DNA from: Candidatus Poribacteria bacterium | GTDB lineage: Bacteria; Poribacteria; WGA-4E; WGA-3G | Direction: 5' to 3' | Assembly: GCA_022827625.1 (NCBI GenBank) | Contig: JAJEIE010000022.1 | Location: forward strand, 116,332-180,331 | DNA length: 64,000 bases | In this document: piece after piece, positions 45,182 to 54,842 of the stretch | Position numbering within the stretch: the first letter of the stretch is position 1 | How the letters are laid out: every line of letters starts with the position of its first letter | Program-made: the position numbers and the translations under genes | Notes under the pieces: generated by a model | The model's database searches: none | What the model was told of the DNA's origin: nothing | Seen by the model: only the letters and a program-made list of their open reading frames with translations

Positions 45182-46102
45182 ATGTTACGTAACAGCGGAC
45201 CCCTCGAACTTAAGAAAAAATCGAATAACGAACATCAATTTATATCCGGCGTGCCATCGAAACAAACTTCACTGTCGCGACGCTCTTTTCTGAAAGGCTC
45301 GGTTGGGCTTGCTGCGTCTGCGCTTGCGGCGGGTGGGTTAATTCTGCCTGCGGACGCACAGTGGGGTTTTCGAGAGTATATTCCGTATGATGCCGCACGA
45401 GATGTTCATTACGGCACGCGATATGGCGAGATTGAACATCACTATCCTGAAATGAATCCGACGGGTGAAAAATTCACCTTTGTGCGGCTTAAGTATCCGG
45501 GTGGCGATTGGTACACGAATATCGTTAACTATTACCGGTGGCAATCGGATTTGAAGTTTACGCAGATTCTCGCTGAAAATACGACAATCGATGTTGAGGT
45601 GCGTGAGAATCCACAATATGTTGATATTGACGATGAAGGGTTATTCGCCTACCCGTTCCTGTACATGACGGGACACAGAGGCATTAACCTTTCGACAGAA
45701 CAGGTCCGCAAGTTCAGGGATTATTTTGAACGGGGCGGTTTTCTTCACGTCGAAGATTGTGATGCACGCCTTAACAACTATCGCGGTGGTTTGCGTCCAC
45801 ACATCTATGAGATGGTTCGGCAGGTCTATCCAGAAAAGAAGTTTGAACGCTTGGATATGAGTCATCCGATTTATCGGACGCTCTACGAGCATGATGAATA
45901 CCTCGGTGGCGATAAACGGATTCCAGATATATCCGATTATGACGAAGCGATTATGGATGACGATCGCGTGATTATTTATTTCTGTCCGAGCGACCTGAAT
46001 TGTGCGTGGGAAGGTAGACAGTGTGAACCGGGTGGTGAGGAACAACGGACGTGGGCATTTAAACAGGGGATGAATGTTGTCGCGTATGCATTGACGCGGT
46101 AA
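45182..46102 (+). CDS. Tat-exported DUF4159 protein
   Basis: 306 residues. A twin-arginine signal SRRSFLKG (32-39) and hydrophobic stretch VGLAASALAAGGLILPADA direct export. The mature part matches DUF4159, with FTFVRLKYPGGDWYTN, YPFLYMTGHRGINLS and RGGFLHVEDCDARLNN; this is a class-I glutamine-amidotransferase-like fold of unknown role. In many bacteria DUF4159 proteins sit near VWA-domain and MoxR-type genes; here a VWA gene follows two genes downstream. Confidence 0.85.
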   Translation: MLRNSGPLELKKKSNNEHQFISGVPSKQTSLSRRSFLKGSVGLAASALAAGGLILPADAQWGFREYIPYDAARDVHYGTRYGEIEHHYPEMNPTGEKFTFVRLKYPGGDWYTNIVNYYRWQSDLKFTQILAENTTIDVEVRENPQYVDIDDEGLFAYPFLYMTGHRGINLSTEQVRKFRDYFERGGFLHVEDCDARLNNYRGGLRPHIYEMVRQVYPEKKFERLDMSHPIYRTLYEHDEYLGGDKRIPDISDYDEAIMDDDRVIIYFCPSDLNCAWEGRQCEPGGEEQRTWAFKQGMNVVAYALTR

Positions 46103-46137
46103 TTGTAAAATCCGAAAAAAAAGAACGAGAGGAAATT

Positions 46138-48063
46138 ATGAAAGAAAATTCTATGTCATCTCGCCAGAACTTTTTTCGTTTCCAGAGTAGGTTTTTGGAA
46201 GTTTGGGAATTATGCCGAAAATGTACGTTGCTTTGTCTCGTGATGCTGTTCATTTTGCTTGCCCCGCATGTGAGCGCACAAGAGTTATTTTCAGAGGCAG
46301 TTGGCCCTGTGAGGGTTCAAGAGGTGACAGCAATAACGCCGTTAATAGTGCCATATATCACGTGGGGTGGCGAAGCAGCACTCTTCCACGCCAATGGTGG
46401 GCTGACGACTCGCCCGGGGACGATTATGGCAGAAATCGGCATGAATATCAAATTGGTTCCGGGCGATAATTTTCAGCAACAGGTACGCGACTATCTTTCA
46501 GGCAAATCCCCGTTTCTGCGCGGTACGTTTAGAATGATAGCGCAGGCGAGTGAAGCTGTGGGAAAAGATGCTCGCACAAAACCGGTCATTTTTGGGCAGC
46601 TCACTTGGTCGGCAGGAGATCATTTCGTTGGACGTTCTAACATCCGTAAAATTTCCGATCTCAGAGGGAAAAAGATCGCTATCCAAAAGGGTGGACCGCA
46701 CGTTGGGATGCTCTATGATATGCTGAAGACTGCCCGTCTTTCAAAGTCAAATGTAGAAATTGTGTGGGTAGACGAATTAACGGGTGCGAAGGGACCGGCG
46801 GAACGCTTCCGAAATGACGCAACGATTGCGGGGTGTTTTGTGATAACGCCGGATATGATTGGATTAACAGGCGGACCTGAGAATACTGGCACCGGGGCTG
46901 AAGGGACTGTTAAAGGCGCGCGTGTTGTCGTGAGTACTGCGACGCTTTCTCGCTCGATTGCCGATGTCTACGCCTGCCGTAAGGATTTTTACGACGCTTA
47001 TAAACCGTTTGTTGAACGCTTCTTCGCTGGTTATCTGAAGGGTGCCGAAGAGGTTGTGGCACTCAAAAAAGCCTATGAAACGAGCGGCTCTGAAAAATAC
47101 ACGCAGCTCCTGACGACGATGCAAACCATCTACGGCAAAGAAGTGCTACCGACCCTCGAAGAGGATGCACACGGCTTAATAGCAGATTGTACGTTCGTCG
47201 GACAGCCGGGCAACATTGCTTTCTTCAACGATCCAAGCAACACGATTACCGGTTTTGAAGGCTTCAATAAAGCAGGATTGGATATGGCAGTGAATTGGGG
47301 ATTCGCGAAGCAGAGATACGCGCTCATTCCCTCGGACTTGGATTTTAACTCGTCAACTTTTAAGAAGCTGCTTACGACGACTGTGACAGCACCTACACAA
47401 CTGAGACAGACGCGCTTCAAAAAAGAGACAGTGCGCGCTGAAATTGAATCGTTTAATGAGGACGCAGTCCTCGACGAAAAGACGCTTATCTCGTTCACGA
47501 TTCAATTTAAGGCGAACCAAGATACGTTTAGTGATGCTGAATATCGGGAAGAATTTGACAGGGTTGTTGAATTGGCTTCAAGATATGGAAATGCAGCAAT
47601 CGCGATTAAAGGACACAGCGATCCCTCTCGAACGCTGAGCGTATTAGTGAAAACAGGGCTCCAAACCGGTATTTTAAAGCGGACCGGCACCCGAGGCAGC
47701 TATAAATATTTTATGGACGGTAAGTCTTTTAGGTTGGAAGACACCGCCAATCTGATCCGACTGATTCAAGAGAAGAAGTTTGACGACGGTAGCAGCGTTG
47801 AGAGTCCATACCAAGTGATGCGGGCTGCACTCAAGCTGTCTGAACAGCGTGGGCAAGCTGTGAAACAGTCGATTATCGCCTATGCCCGTCGGAACAACGC
47901 ACGCATCGATCCAGATCAGATTGTGCCGGTAGGTGTCGGCATTAAGGAACCTGTTATTGCAAAGCCGACCAGTCCGACGGAAGCAGCAGAAAACCGGCGG
48001 GTTGAATTCGCGCTGATTAAAGTTTCAGCGGAAGCTGTTGCGGTCTCCGATTTTGATTTTTGA
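46138..48063 (+). CDS. Solute-binding protein fused to an OmpA peptidoglycan-binding domain (1)
   Basis: 641 residues. A signal peptide (TLLCLVMLFILLAPHVSAQ) is followed by a PhnD/NMT1-like periplasmic binding domain up to about residue 420, with ISDLRGKKIAIQKGGPHVGM as its ligand-loop motif. From about 450 an OmpA-like domain follows: FTIQFKANQDTF, AIKGHSDPS, LSEQRGQAVKQSII and the terminal ENRRVEFAL. Together they would give a solute-binding protein tethered to peptidoglycan. It lacks any transporter partner nearby. First gene of a five-gene run with a VWA protein and a second fusion. Confidence 0.8.
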   Translation: MKENSMSSRQNFFRFQSRFLEVWELCRKCTLLCLVMLFILLAPHVSAQELFSEAVGPVRVQEVTAITPLIVPYITWGGEAALFHANGGLTTRPGTIMAEIGMNIKLVPGDNFQQQVRDYLSGKSPFLRGTFRMIAQASEAVGKDARTKPVIFGQLTWSAGDHFVGRSNIRKISDLRGKKIAIQKGGPHVGMLYDMLKTARLSKSNVEIVWVDELTGAKGPAERFRNDATIAGCFVITPDMIGLTGGPENTGTGAEGTVKGARVVVSTATLSRSIADVYACRKDFYDAYKPFVERFFAGYLKGAEEVVALKKAYETSGSEKYTQLLTTMQTIYGKEVLPTLEEDAHGLIADCTFVGQPGNIAFFNDPSNTITGFEGFNKAGLDMAVNWGFAKQRYALIPSDLDFNSSTFKKLLTTTVTAPTQLRQTRFKKETVRAEIESFNEDAVLDEKTLISFTIQFKANQDTFSDAEYREEFDRVVELASRYGNAAIAIKGHSDPSRTLSVLVKTGLQTGILKRTGTRGSYKYFMDGKSFRLEDTANLIRLIQEKKFDDGSSVESPYQVMRAALKLSEQRGQAVKQSIIAYARRNNARIDPDQIVPVGVGIKEPVIAKPTSPTEAAENRRVEFALIKVSAEAVAVSDFDF

Positions 48064-48179
48064 CCAGGATTAATGTGATTTCAGTGATTACCAAGATTAC
48101 GCGGATGAACAGGGAAAGCAACCCAGTAATCATGGTCAGATGACTGATAACCGATACCTCACTGAGATAAGAGTTTTTT
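48064..48179. repeat. Intergenic repeat of the GGATTA/GATTAC type
   Basis: Reads CCAGGATTAATGTGATTTC, AGTGATTACCAAGATTACGC and GATGACTGATAACCGATACC; the first part resembles the CAGGATT..GGATTAC repeat found in many bacterial genomes. Confidence 0.5.
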
Positions 48180-49112
48180 ATGAAAAGCATTATAACTGCT
48201 ACGTTTGGCGTACGATTTATTCTCTTATTGAGTCTGTTCATCTTTGGTCTCCAAATTTGTAGTGCTGCCGACGATATCCATAAAGATAATATTGTTGTGA
48301 TTCTTGATGCCTCCGGTTCAATGCAGGATAAGTTTAGCGGCGATCGGACGAAATCGAAGATGGAAGCAGCAAAGGCAGCACTCCAAGAAGTCTTAGCGAA
48401 AGTTCCCGATGACACGTGGATCGGACTGCTGGTGTTTAGTGGTGCCAATATCCGAAACGAATGGGTGTACCCGTTGGGTGAGAAGGACACTCAACAGCTG
48501 ATAGCAGCTATCAATTTACCACAACCCGGCGGTGGTACGCCGTTGGGGAAATATATCCGAATCGGGGCAAATCGTCTTCTTGAAGAACGTGCGAAACAGT
48601 ACAACTATGGGAACTACAGGCTGTTAATTGTCACAGATGGTGAGGCGTCGGATGCTGCGCAAGTCGAGTACTATACGCCTGAAATCCTCAATCGGCAGAT
48701 TCGCGTTGATGTGATAGGGGTTGATATGAAAACAGATCACATGTTGGCAAAGGTCGTCGATAGTTATCGTAGAGCAGATAATCCCGGGGAACTGGTGGCG
48801 GCGGTGTCTGAGATTCTTGCGGAAACAGGAGATACGGTTACAGATGCTGACGGAGAAGACGCGTTTGAATATATCGCGCCCCTTTCATCGGAGATTGCTG
48901 CCGATCTGATTCAACGTCTCACCACCCCGCCGAGCAACACGTCAATCGCTGTGAATCGCATGACAGCGCCAGCACCGCAGGCGACGACAACCCCGAAACA
49001 GACGTCAACGCCGCAGGGACCTGATCCTGAAAACCGGGGTACGTCCTGGTTGGTTATACTTCTGATTGTGCTTGCGGTTATCGGTTTCTGGGTTTTGAGA
49101 AATAGGAAATAG
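48180..49112 (+). CDS. Membrane-anchored VWA-domain protein
   Basis: 310 residues: signal peptide to about 29, a von Willebrand A domain at about 37-210, a Pro/Thr-rich linker, and one C-terminal helix (WLVILLIVLAVIGFWVL) with a short basic tail. The metal-ion site is intact: D43-A-S45-G-S47, the Thr of GGGTPLG and the Asp of IVTDGEASD. VWA domains bind protein partners through this metal. Placed five bases before the second solute-binding/OmpA fusion, so the two are translationally close. Confidence 0.9.
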   Translation: MKSIITATFGVRFILLLSLFIFGLQICSAADDIHKDNIVVILDASGSMQDKFSGDRTKSKMEAAKAALQEVLAKVPDDTWIGLLVFSGANIRNEWVYPLGEKDTQQLIAAINLPQPGGGTPLGKYIRIGANRLLEERAKQYNYGNYRLLIVTDGEASDAAQVEYYTPEILNRQIRVDVIGVDMKTDHMLAKVVDSYRRADNPGELVAAVSEILAETGDTVTDADGEDAFEYIAPLSSEIAADLIQRLTTPPSNTSIAVNRMTAPAPQATTTPKQTSTPQGPDPENRGTSWLVILLIVLAVIGFWVLRNRK

Positions 49113-49117
49113 AAATC

Positions 49118-50713
49118 ATGGACGCAGATAAGAGAAAACGCGTAATCATCATGGTCGCAAGTTGGCTCATTATCATCGGCGTAATTGGGTTGACCTATAA
49201 GTTTGTCGTTGAACCTTGGATTCAAGGTAACCTTGTCAAAGAGACGAGTACGCAACGTTATGCCCACAACATCAAGGTGGCACACGACTCGTTTCCTGGG
49301 TATGCGGTCCTCCGCTCTCCGGCTGTTCAAAATCTGCTGAATCGTCAAGCGATTAAACTGACATTTGTTGATGATAAAGCCGATTATGTCGGGAGAGCCC
49401 GTGCCCTGAAAAGCGGTAAAGTTCAGATGGCGGTTTTCACGATTGATGCTTACCTCAAGGCGGGTAGCGTCATCGGTGAGTTCCCCGGTTCAATTGTCCT
49501 TGTGATTGATGAATCTAAAGGGGCAGATGCGATTGTTGCCTATAAGCGGGGTGTCCCACAAATACCGAGTTTGAGTAATTCGCGGGCGCGTATTGTGCTG
49601 ACACCTGATTCACCGAGTGAAACACTCGCCCGAATTATGATTAACAAGATGAGCCTACCGAGTCTTCCGAGCTCGTGGGCAGTAGAAACGAACGGTGCTG
49701 AAGATGCGTATAAGCAGCTCAAGTCCGCTGACCCAGATGAGCCGTACGCTTATGTCATTTGGGAGCCGTACGTAACAAAAGCACTCGCCATTGAAGGTGT
49801 ACATCTGCTATTAGACAGTTCAAAACTGAAAGGCTATATTGTTGATGTGTTAGTGGTTCAGCGCGAATTTCTGGATTCACAACGTGAACTCGTCACGCAA
49901 GTCGTGCAAGCGTATCTCCGAGCGAACTACGATTACAGTAATCAACCTGATGGGTTAGCCTCCTTAATTCAAGCGGATGCGCAGCGATATGGCGACTCAC
50001 TTACGCGACATGAAACAGATAAGTTGGTGAAAGGTATTGAATGGCGGAACACGGTTGAGAACTACGCGCATTTCGGCGTGATTCCGTCAACAGAAGCCAA
50101 AGGGACGGAAAAACTCGAAGAGATGATTGCTAAAATCACACAGGTCCTGGTGCAGACGAATTCAATCCGTGTCGATCCCGTGTCAGGCAATTATGGGCAG
50201 CTCTTCTTTGAGGGGATTCTACGCTCACTCCACCACGATAAATTCCATCCGGGTATGTTGAATGCGAGCGGTCCTGATGAATTAGATGGCATTTTTGTTG
50301 GATCGACGCCTATGGAACAGGTTCGAGAAGCAGCTGCATTGAACCCGCTTTCGGATGCCAACTGGAACGGTCTTGCGCCTGTGGCGGCGATGAAAGTGGA
50401 CCCCATTCAATTCGGCAGAGGGAACGCCCGAATTCTTCCAAACAGTAAACGGGCGCTGCAGGAACTTGCTGCAAATCTGAAATCGTTTCCGCAGTACTAT
50501 CTCAGAGTTGTAGGGCATACACGTCAGGAGGGGGATCCTGCGGCGAATCGGGTTCTCGCTTTACAACGTGCGGAGGCAGCGGCGCAATCCCTGAGAGATT
50601 TCGGTATCGCCAACCACCGTATCCGCGCCATTGCGAGCAATCAGACCGCGACCCAGATGCGCGGGGCAGCAGCACAAAGCGTTACGTTTGAGCTTCTCGG
50701 AAAACCGTATTAA
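49118..50713 (+). CDS. Solute-binding protein fused to an OmpA domain (2), membrane-anchored
   Basis: 531 residues. It starts with an uncleaved helix (about 10-32) rather than a signal peptide. The binding domain spans about 45-370 (KVQMAVFTIDAYLK, AYVIWEPYVTKALA). A C-terminal OmpA-like domain starts near 436 (FGRGNARILPNSKRALQELA, LRVVGHTRQEGD, LALQRAEAAAQSL). It is a second fusion of the same two domain types as the gene two places upstream, with little overall sequence likeness. This one is held in the inner membrane, the other is secreted, so both could bridge membrane and wall. Confidence 0.8.
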   Translation: MDADKRKRVIIMVASWLIIIGVIGLTYKFVVEPWIQGNLVKETSTQRYAHNIKVAHDSFPGYAVLRSPAVQNLLNRQAIKLTFVDDKADYVGRARALKSGKVQMAVFTIDAYLKAGSVIGEFPGSIVLVIDESKGADAIVAYKRGVPQIPSLSNSRARIVLTPDSPSETLARIMINKMSLPSLPSSWAVETNGAEDAYKQLKSADPDEPYAYVIWEPYVTKALAIEGVHLLLDSSKLKGYIVDVLVVQREFLDSQRELVTQVVQAYLRANYDYSNQPDGLASLIQADAQRYGDSLTRHETDKLVKGIEWRNTVENYAHFGVIPSTEAKGTEKLEEMIAKITQVLVQTNSIRVDPVSGNYGQLFFEGILRSLHHDKFHPGMLNASGPDELDGIFVGSTPMEQVREAAALNPLSDANWNGLAPVAAMKVDPIQFGRGNARILPNSKRALQELAANLKSFPQYYLRVVGHTRQEGDPAANRVLALQRAEAAAQSLRDFGIANHRIRAIASNQTATQMRGAAAQSVTFELLGKPY

Positions 50714-50880
50714 GGAATGGTTTTTAGTTATTAGTTTTTGGTTATTAGTTAAGAGATATTCGGTAACAATCCTCGCGACTCGGCGTATACCAACGAAAGG
50801 TCAATTGTTAGAAGAAAACCTTATAATTATTCCCTTAACAACTCCTCTAACTGAAAACTACTCTAACTTATACCTATCCT
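50714..50880. repeat. Palindromic intergenic element
   Basis: Begins TTATTAGTTTTTGGTTATTA with GTTAAGAGATATTCGG and ends AACTCCTCTAACTGAAAACT. It separates the first three genes of the envelope cluster from the last two. Confidence 0.6.
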
Positions 50881-50881
50881 G

Positions 50882-51664
50882 GTGAAGAAATTGATTGATC
50901 GGAAATTGTTTCGGAGGAAATTCCTACTCCATCTTCTTGGCAACCCTTATGTTATCTTTCCGTTTGCTGCGGGCGGCTCGCTCGCTTTTGCATCCTGGGT
51001 CCTCAATTTAGAACCGCAGATTCTTTATCTCTTCGGTAGCGCGGTTCTCAGCATCTTGGTGCCTATCGGGACGCTGATTAGTAAATGGGCGACCGGCACA
51101 GAGGATATAGCCAAACAGGTTCACAGGGAGATTCTTCAGGAAGTCCAACAAAAGCAGGAAGCGGAACTGAATATTTTACATGAACAACTTGAAGCGGATG
51201 GTGATGCTCGAACAGAAACGATGCTTGAGGAACTTCGCGCCTTGCATACGTCTTTTCAGGAAGAAGCTACGGAGGATGGATGGATGGGCACACTTCCGAT
51301 TACTGTCAGAGCTGACATTACCGGCAAAGTTTCTGAGCTCTTTACCCAAGCAGTAGAATGTTTGAAAGACACACTTAAAATGCACCAAAAGTCAACGGGA
51401 ACGCAATTGGGAACTACCGTTAAAAGTGTGCTGCAACAACACCGTGAACAGCAAATTGAAGATGTCTATCAGACGATTCTCCAACTTTCCCACCTCTACG
51501 CCCGGGTGCTAACCCTCAATCCTGATAGCGATGAGACAGCACTCACACGTCTGCGTGCTGAACTTGACGAGAGTCTCACTTTTGCAAAACAGGTTGATGC
51601 GAAGATACGGGAATTAACACCAGGGGATTACGATACCCCCCAACAAACAACAGACGAAGAATAG
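50882..51664 (+). CDS. Membrane protein with coiled-coil cytoplasmic tail
   Basis: 260 residues from a GTG start. Two N-terminal helices (about 18-36, YVIFPFAAGGSLAFASWVL; and 41-62) are followed by a long charged coiled-coil region (HREILQEVQQKQEAELNILH and onward) to the end. The layout recalls XpaC/YceG-type proteins that accompany TelA-like and VWA proteins, but no sequence signature settles this. Ends 22 bp before the next gene, probably one transcript. Confidence 0.65.
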   Translation: MKKLIDRKLFRRKFLLHLLGNPYVIFPFAAGGSLAFASWVLNLEPQILYLFGSAVLSILVPIGTLISKWATGTEDIAKQVHREILQEVQQKQEAELNILHEQLEADGDARTETMLEELRALHTSFQEEATEDGWMGTLPITVRADITGKVSELFTQAVECLKDTLKMHQKSTGTQLGTTVKSVLQQHREQQIEDVYQTILQLSHLYARVLTLNPDSDETALTRLRAELDESLTFAKQVDAKIRELTPGDYDTPQQTTDEE

Positions 51665-51686
51665 CAGAAATCAAAGGACAAAAGTT

Positions 51687-53450
51687 ATGAAACTTTATAG
51701 ATGGCACGACGACAACATTCCCAGTTGCTGGGAATCTATTTTGGAACGTCTAAAGAAATTTGAGGCATTGACGCAGCAAATTAACACCGCGAAAAAAGCA
51801 CAGAAAACCGATTTAAACGCAACACTTAAAACGTTCTACGGACATCATAATAAATTAATGGCGGATACGCGCGCGCTTTTGGGAGACACCGCAACACAGA
51901 GCGGTGATGAGACTTTAGACATTGCTTTTGTTGAAGCCGTTTGGTTATCCTTTGACCACTACCCTGCGCTCGTTCATCATCCAGAGATTGAAAATTTAGA
52001 TACTGCTGGCTCTAAAATCTTCAGACTCTTTAGACCGGACGCGCCGGCTGCTGATCAACAAGAACGGTTAAAATCCAAACTTCAGCGTGCTTTCAGTCTC
52101 AGTTCGGAAACGGTGGACTGGTTAACCGAGCGTCTGACGATACGGGCGAGTCCGCTTCGGCATCGGCATCGCATCATGAAGAGTTTAGAAACTCGCTTCA
52201 ATTTGATGTCGGATAACCCAAAACTGGATGCAGATATCCTACAACTTTTTCGGTCTTTACACCCAGATGCTCCCTTTAAAACAGGTGAAGTGAAGTTGGT
52301 GAAAACTGCCTCCGCGCTCTATTTTTGCCTTCCTTCTGCGGAGGAATGGAACGAAGCAAACAACGGGGCACAACGTCCGAAAGCCTATTACGAGAAGTTT
52401 CTGCGAAAAATTTGGGAGGTCGAACCGTTTGCCCATTTCCCGGTATTCGGTACTTTTGATGCGGCGGATTTGGACTTAACCTTCCGTCGAAAAATCGCTG
52501 CTGATACTGCGTTGTCTTTGGAATTAGTCACGTCAACGTTGACGCGTATGGTCGGTATTCTTCCTTTAGCGGAGTTGGATAAATATTTAATCCATGATAC
52601 TTGGGGACATCAATGGCAGGAAAGCCTCCTCGATTTTGAGGAGTCCTATACTGAATTGACCTTTTTTCGACGCCCATTATCTTTAACGGAAACGGCTTCG
52701 GTCTTGGGAGAGCAGACTTCGTTCGCTGACACATTCATCAAAACTGAGGCAGGAACAATAGAACTTGACCGGGTCAAACTCCAGCAGTTCGTAGATGCGG
52801 AGTTGTACGAACGCTCGATTATTGCCTTTACACCTATCCTCGCAGAAATGTTGGCAGATGTGGTAGAATATAAGTTCTTAGAGCTACACCCCGAACGGGC
52901 GCATCTGCTGCCGAGTTCCTCCCTACTCAAAGCATTTCCGAGCAAACTGGATTTGACGCTCGTAGATTTGCGTACTTGCTTTGTACAGGCTTCCGAAGTT
53001 TTCCAAAATTGGGTTACTTCTGTGTCAACACAACATCAATTACATGCGGAAATTTGCGAGAGGCTTGATATTCCAAACGATATAACAAAACATGAAGAGC
53101 TCTCACAAGTCCTTAGCACGGCGGTCGAACTCTGTAAGGCGCAACTTCACACCTTTTATCAACCGGAATGGTCTTGGGAAAAAACCGAAGATGGTCGCTT
53201 GAAACTGAATGCGTTTAGTTTCGCAGCACTGAACTTTCTCCGAATTCACACTGCACTTATTCAGGCTTACGAAGATCTCTCTCAAATTGAGACGCCTTAT
53301 AATTTCAAAGATATTCTGGTATTGGCGATGGGTACCTTTTTTGAGAAAAATCCACAGCAGAATATTTGGCGGCTTGACAGTTTTTTAAGAGAAGGATTTC
53401 TCCCTCGGTGGGAAAAATTGGTAACTACGGATTTAAAGACTGATGGCTAA
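51687..53450 (+). CDS. Large protein of unknown function, last gene of the envelope cluster
   Basis: 587 residues, no signal peptide or membrane helix, mostly helical. I do not recognise the family. A striking conserved-looking stretch near residue 300 is YLIHDTWGHQWQESLLDFEE, with His, Asp, Trp, His and acidic residues that could form a metal or active site. The N-terminus (WHDDNIPSCWESILERLKKF) is rich in Trp. The gene has a Shine-Dalgarno-like AAAGGA upstream. Its 3' end overlaps the convergent FAD protein gene by 18 bp, both ending in a repeat. Confidence 0.7.
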   Translation: MKLYRWHDDNIPSCWESILERLKKFEALTQQINTAKKAQKTDLNATLKTFYGHHNKLMADTRALLGDTATQSGDETLDIAFVEAVWLSFDHYPALVHHPEIENLDTAGSKIFRLFRPDAPAADQQERLKSKLQRAFSLSSETVDWLTERLTIRASPLRHRHRIMKSLETRFNLMSDNPKLDADILQLFRSLHPDAPFKTGEVKLVKTASALYFCLPSAEEWNEANNGAQRPKAYYEKFLRKIWEVEPFAHFPVFGTFDAADLDLTFRRKIAADTALSLELVTSTLTRMVGILPLAELDKYLIHDTWGHQWQESLLDFEESYTELTFFRRPLSLTETASVLGEQTSFADTFIKTEAGTIELDRVKLQQFVDAELYERSIIAFTPILAEMLADVVEYKFLELHPERAHLLPSSSLLKAFPSKLDLTLVDLRTCFVQASEVFQNWVTSVSTQHQLHAEICERLDIPNDITKHEELSQVLSTAVELCKAQLHTFYQPEWSWEKTEDGRLKLNAFSFAALNFLRIHTALIQAYEDLSQIETPYNFKDILVLAMGTFFEKNPQQNIWRLDSFLREGFLPRWEKLVTTDLKTDG

Positions 53451-54719
53451 TTGTTGGCGGTTGACTGCTATTTGCTTATCCGCTATGCCAAGCAATTTTT
53501 CGCGGAGACGTTCGTAAGCGAGGCTCGCCCCGGCGACGTTGCCGGAAGCGGGACCTATTTGAAGTTGCGCGATGGTGCCGGAGCCGAATAGATTTTCAAC
53601 AGGATAGAGTTGTAAATCTGTATCAAGGCGTGGCAATCCACAGGTAAGTGGAACTTGGTGCTGCGCTATTAACTCCCTCAAAAACCCGTAGCGGCACAGA
53701 TTGAATTGATAGCCGGTTGCAAGGATAACGCGCGAGACATTCGGAATGTCGGCGCGATTTGTCCTAACGAGTAGACGCGGGGGAACCTCGCCGCTACAGT
53801 TGCCTTTCCCCATTGAGACGATATTCTGGATACGGGTCTCCGGATACATCTTAATGTTTGTGGCATCCATCAAAACTTCCATAATATCGGGGGTAATGCT
53901 TCCTTCCCCTCTATTTTGCTGAATTACCTCATAACGCCGCTGGAAATCCGTCTCATCTGCGAACTCAGCGAGTGCTTTGGGACCCAACCACACCGGCGGA
54001 AAATCGAACTGTTCCGTCTTTAGCGGATTCCGGGCAATCAGCACCACGCTATGTCCGCGTTCGCTGAGACTCTTTGCGAGCGTTCCCGCTGTCAATCCAC
54101 CGCCGACGATCACAACGGATTCTTCACTGTCTCGTCCATTCTGACACGCCACATTAAATTCGGAGGCGTGCAATATTCTGTCGGGATATTGGTGCTGCCA
54201 CTGGACGAACTCTGGTGGCATATAGGTGCAATCGTCTGTCCCAATTGCCAGAATAACACAACGACTCCGAAATCCATTGCCGTCCTTTGAGATTAGGCGG
54301 AATGGAAATTTGCCTGCACCTTTGTCCCACCGTAATTTTGTGACCTCAAACTGATGATAGACCCGATATTGCGCAAGTTCAGTAAGCATATCACCACAGA
54401 AGTCCCAAAAAAGCTGTGTGGAGGGTTGGGAATAGGGTGGTGCGAACTCAGATGTTCGGTTGTGACGTTCGGCGTATTCGACGATACCAAGCGCATCAGG
54501 GGTGATATGATGGACAGCGGGTGAACGGAGAAACGTCATGCCTTGGCGTTCTGTTTTATGTCGCCACTGGGTGAGGGGGTGCGGATGCCGATCGACGATG
54601 GCGAGGTATCTTGCCGCTGTCGGCACTTCACGGAGTAGTCGAATGGCGATGGATATGCCGTGTATGCCACCGCCGATGATAGTGATGGGAATATTGCGAT
54701 GGGCTAAGCGGTTGTTCAT
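53433..54719 (-). CDS. FAD/NAD(P)-binding monooxygenase-like protein
   Basis: 428 residues from ATG 54719; a longer reading from 54794 adds 25 residues before the first beta strand and is not favoured. FAD motif ITIIGGGIHGISIAIRLL, NADPH motif VVIVGGGLTAGTLAKSLSERG and the ILATGYQFNL motif are all in order, as in flavin monooxygenases and lysine/ornithine N-hydroxylases. No siderophore gene is next to it. The C-terminal residues (ADKQIAVNRQQLAISL) are encoded by a dispersed repeat. Substrate unknown. Confidence 0.82.
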   Translation of the reverse strand: MNNRLAHRNIPITIIGGGIHGISIAIRLLREVPTAARYLAIVDRHPHPLTQWRHKTERQGMTFLRSPAVHHITPDALGIVEYAERHNRTSEFAPPYSQPSTQLFWDFCGDMLTELAQYRVYHQFEVTKLRWDKGAGKFPFRLISKDGNGFRSRCVILAIGTDDCTYMPPEFVQWQHQYPDRILHASEFNVACQNGRDSEESVVIVGGGLTAGTLAKSLSERGHSVVLIARNPLKTEQFDFPPVWLGPKALAEFADETDFQRRYEVIQQNRGEGSITPDIMEVLMDATNIKMYPETRIQNIVSMGKGNCSGEVPPRLLVRTNRADIPNVSRVILATGYQFNLCRYGFLRELIAQHQVPLTCGLPRLDTDLQLYPVENLFGSGTIAQLQIGPASGNVAGASLAYERLREKLLGIADKQIAVNRQQLAISL

Positions 54720-54842
54720 AATCAACGGTATGAAGGTTCTCCGTATGGCATTCCCCGGGTTGTCGGCGTTAGCGGAAATATCCATAAGCATCAAACTTAT
54801 AGGTCGGGGTTACAAACCCCTCCTACAAAGAAGATAAGACAC

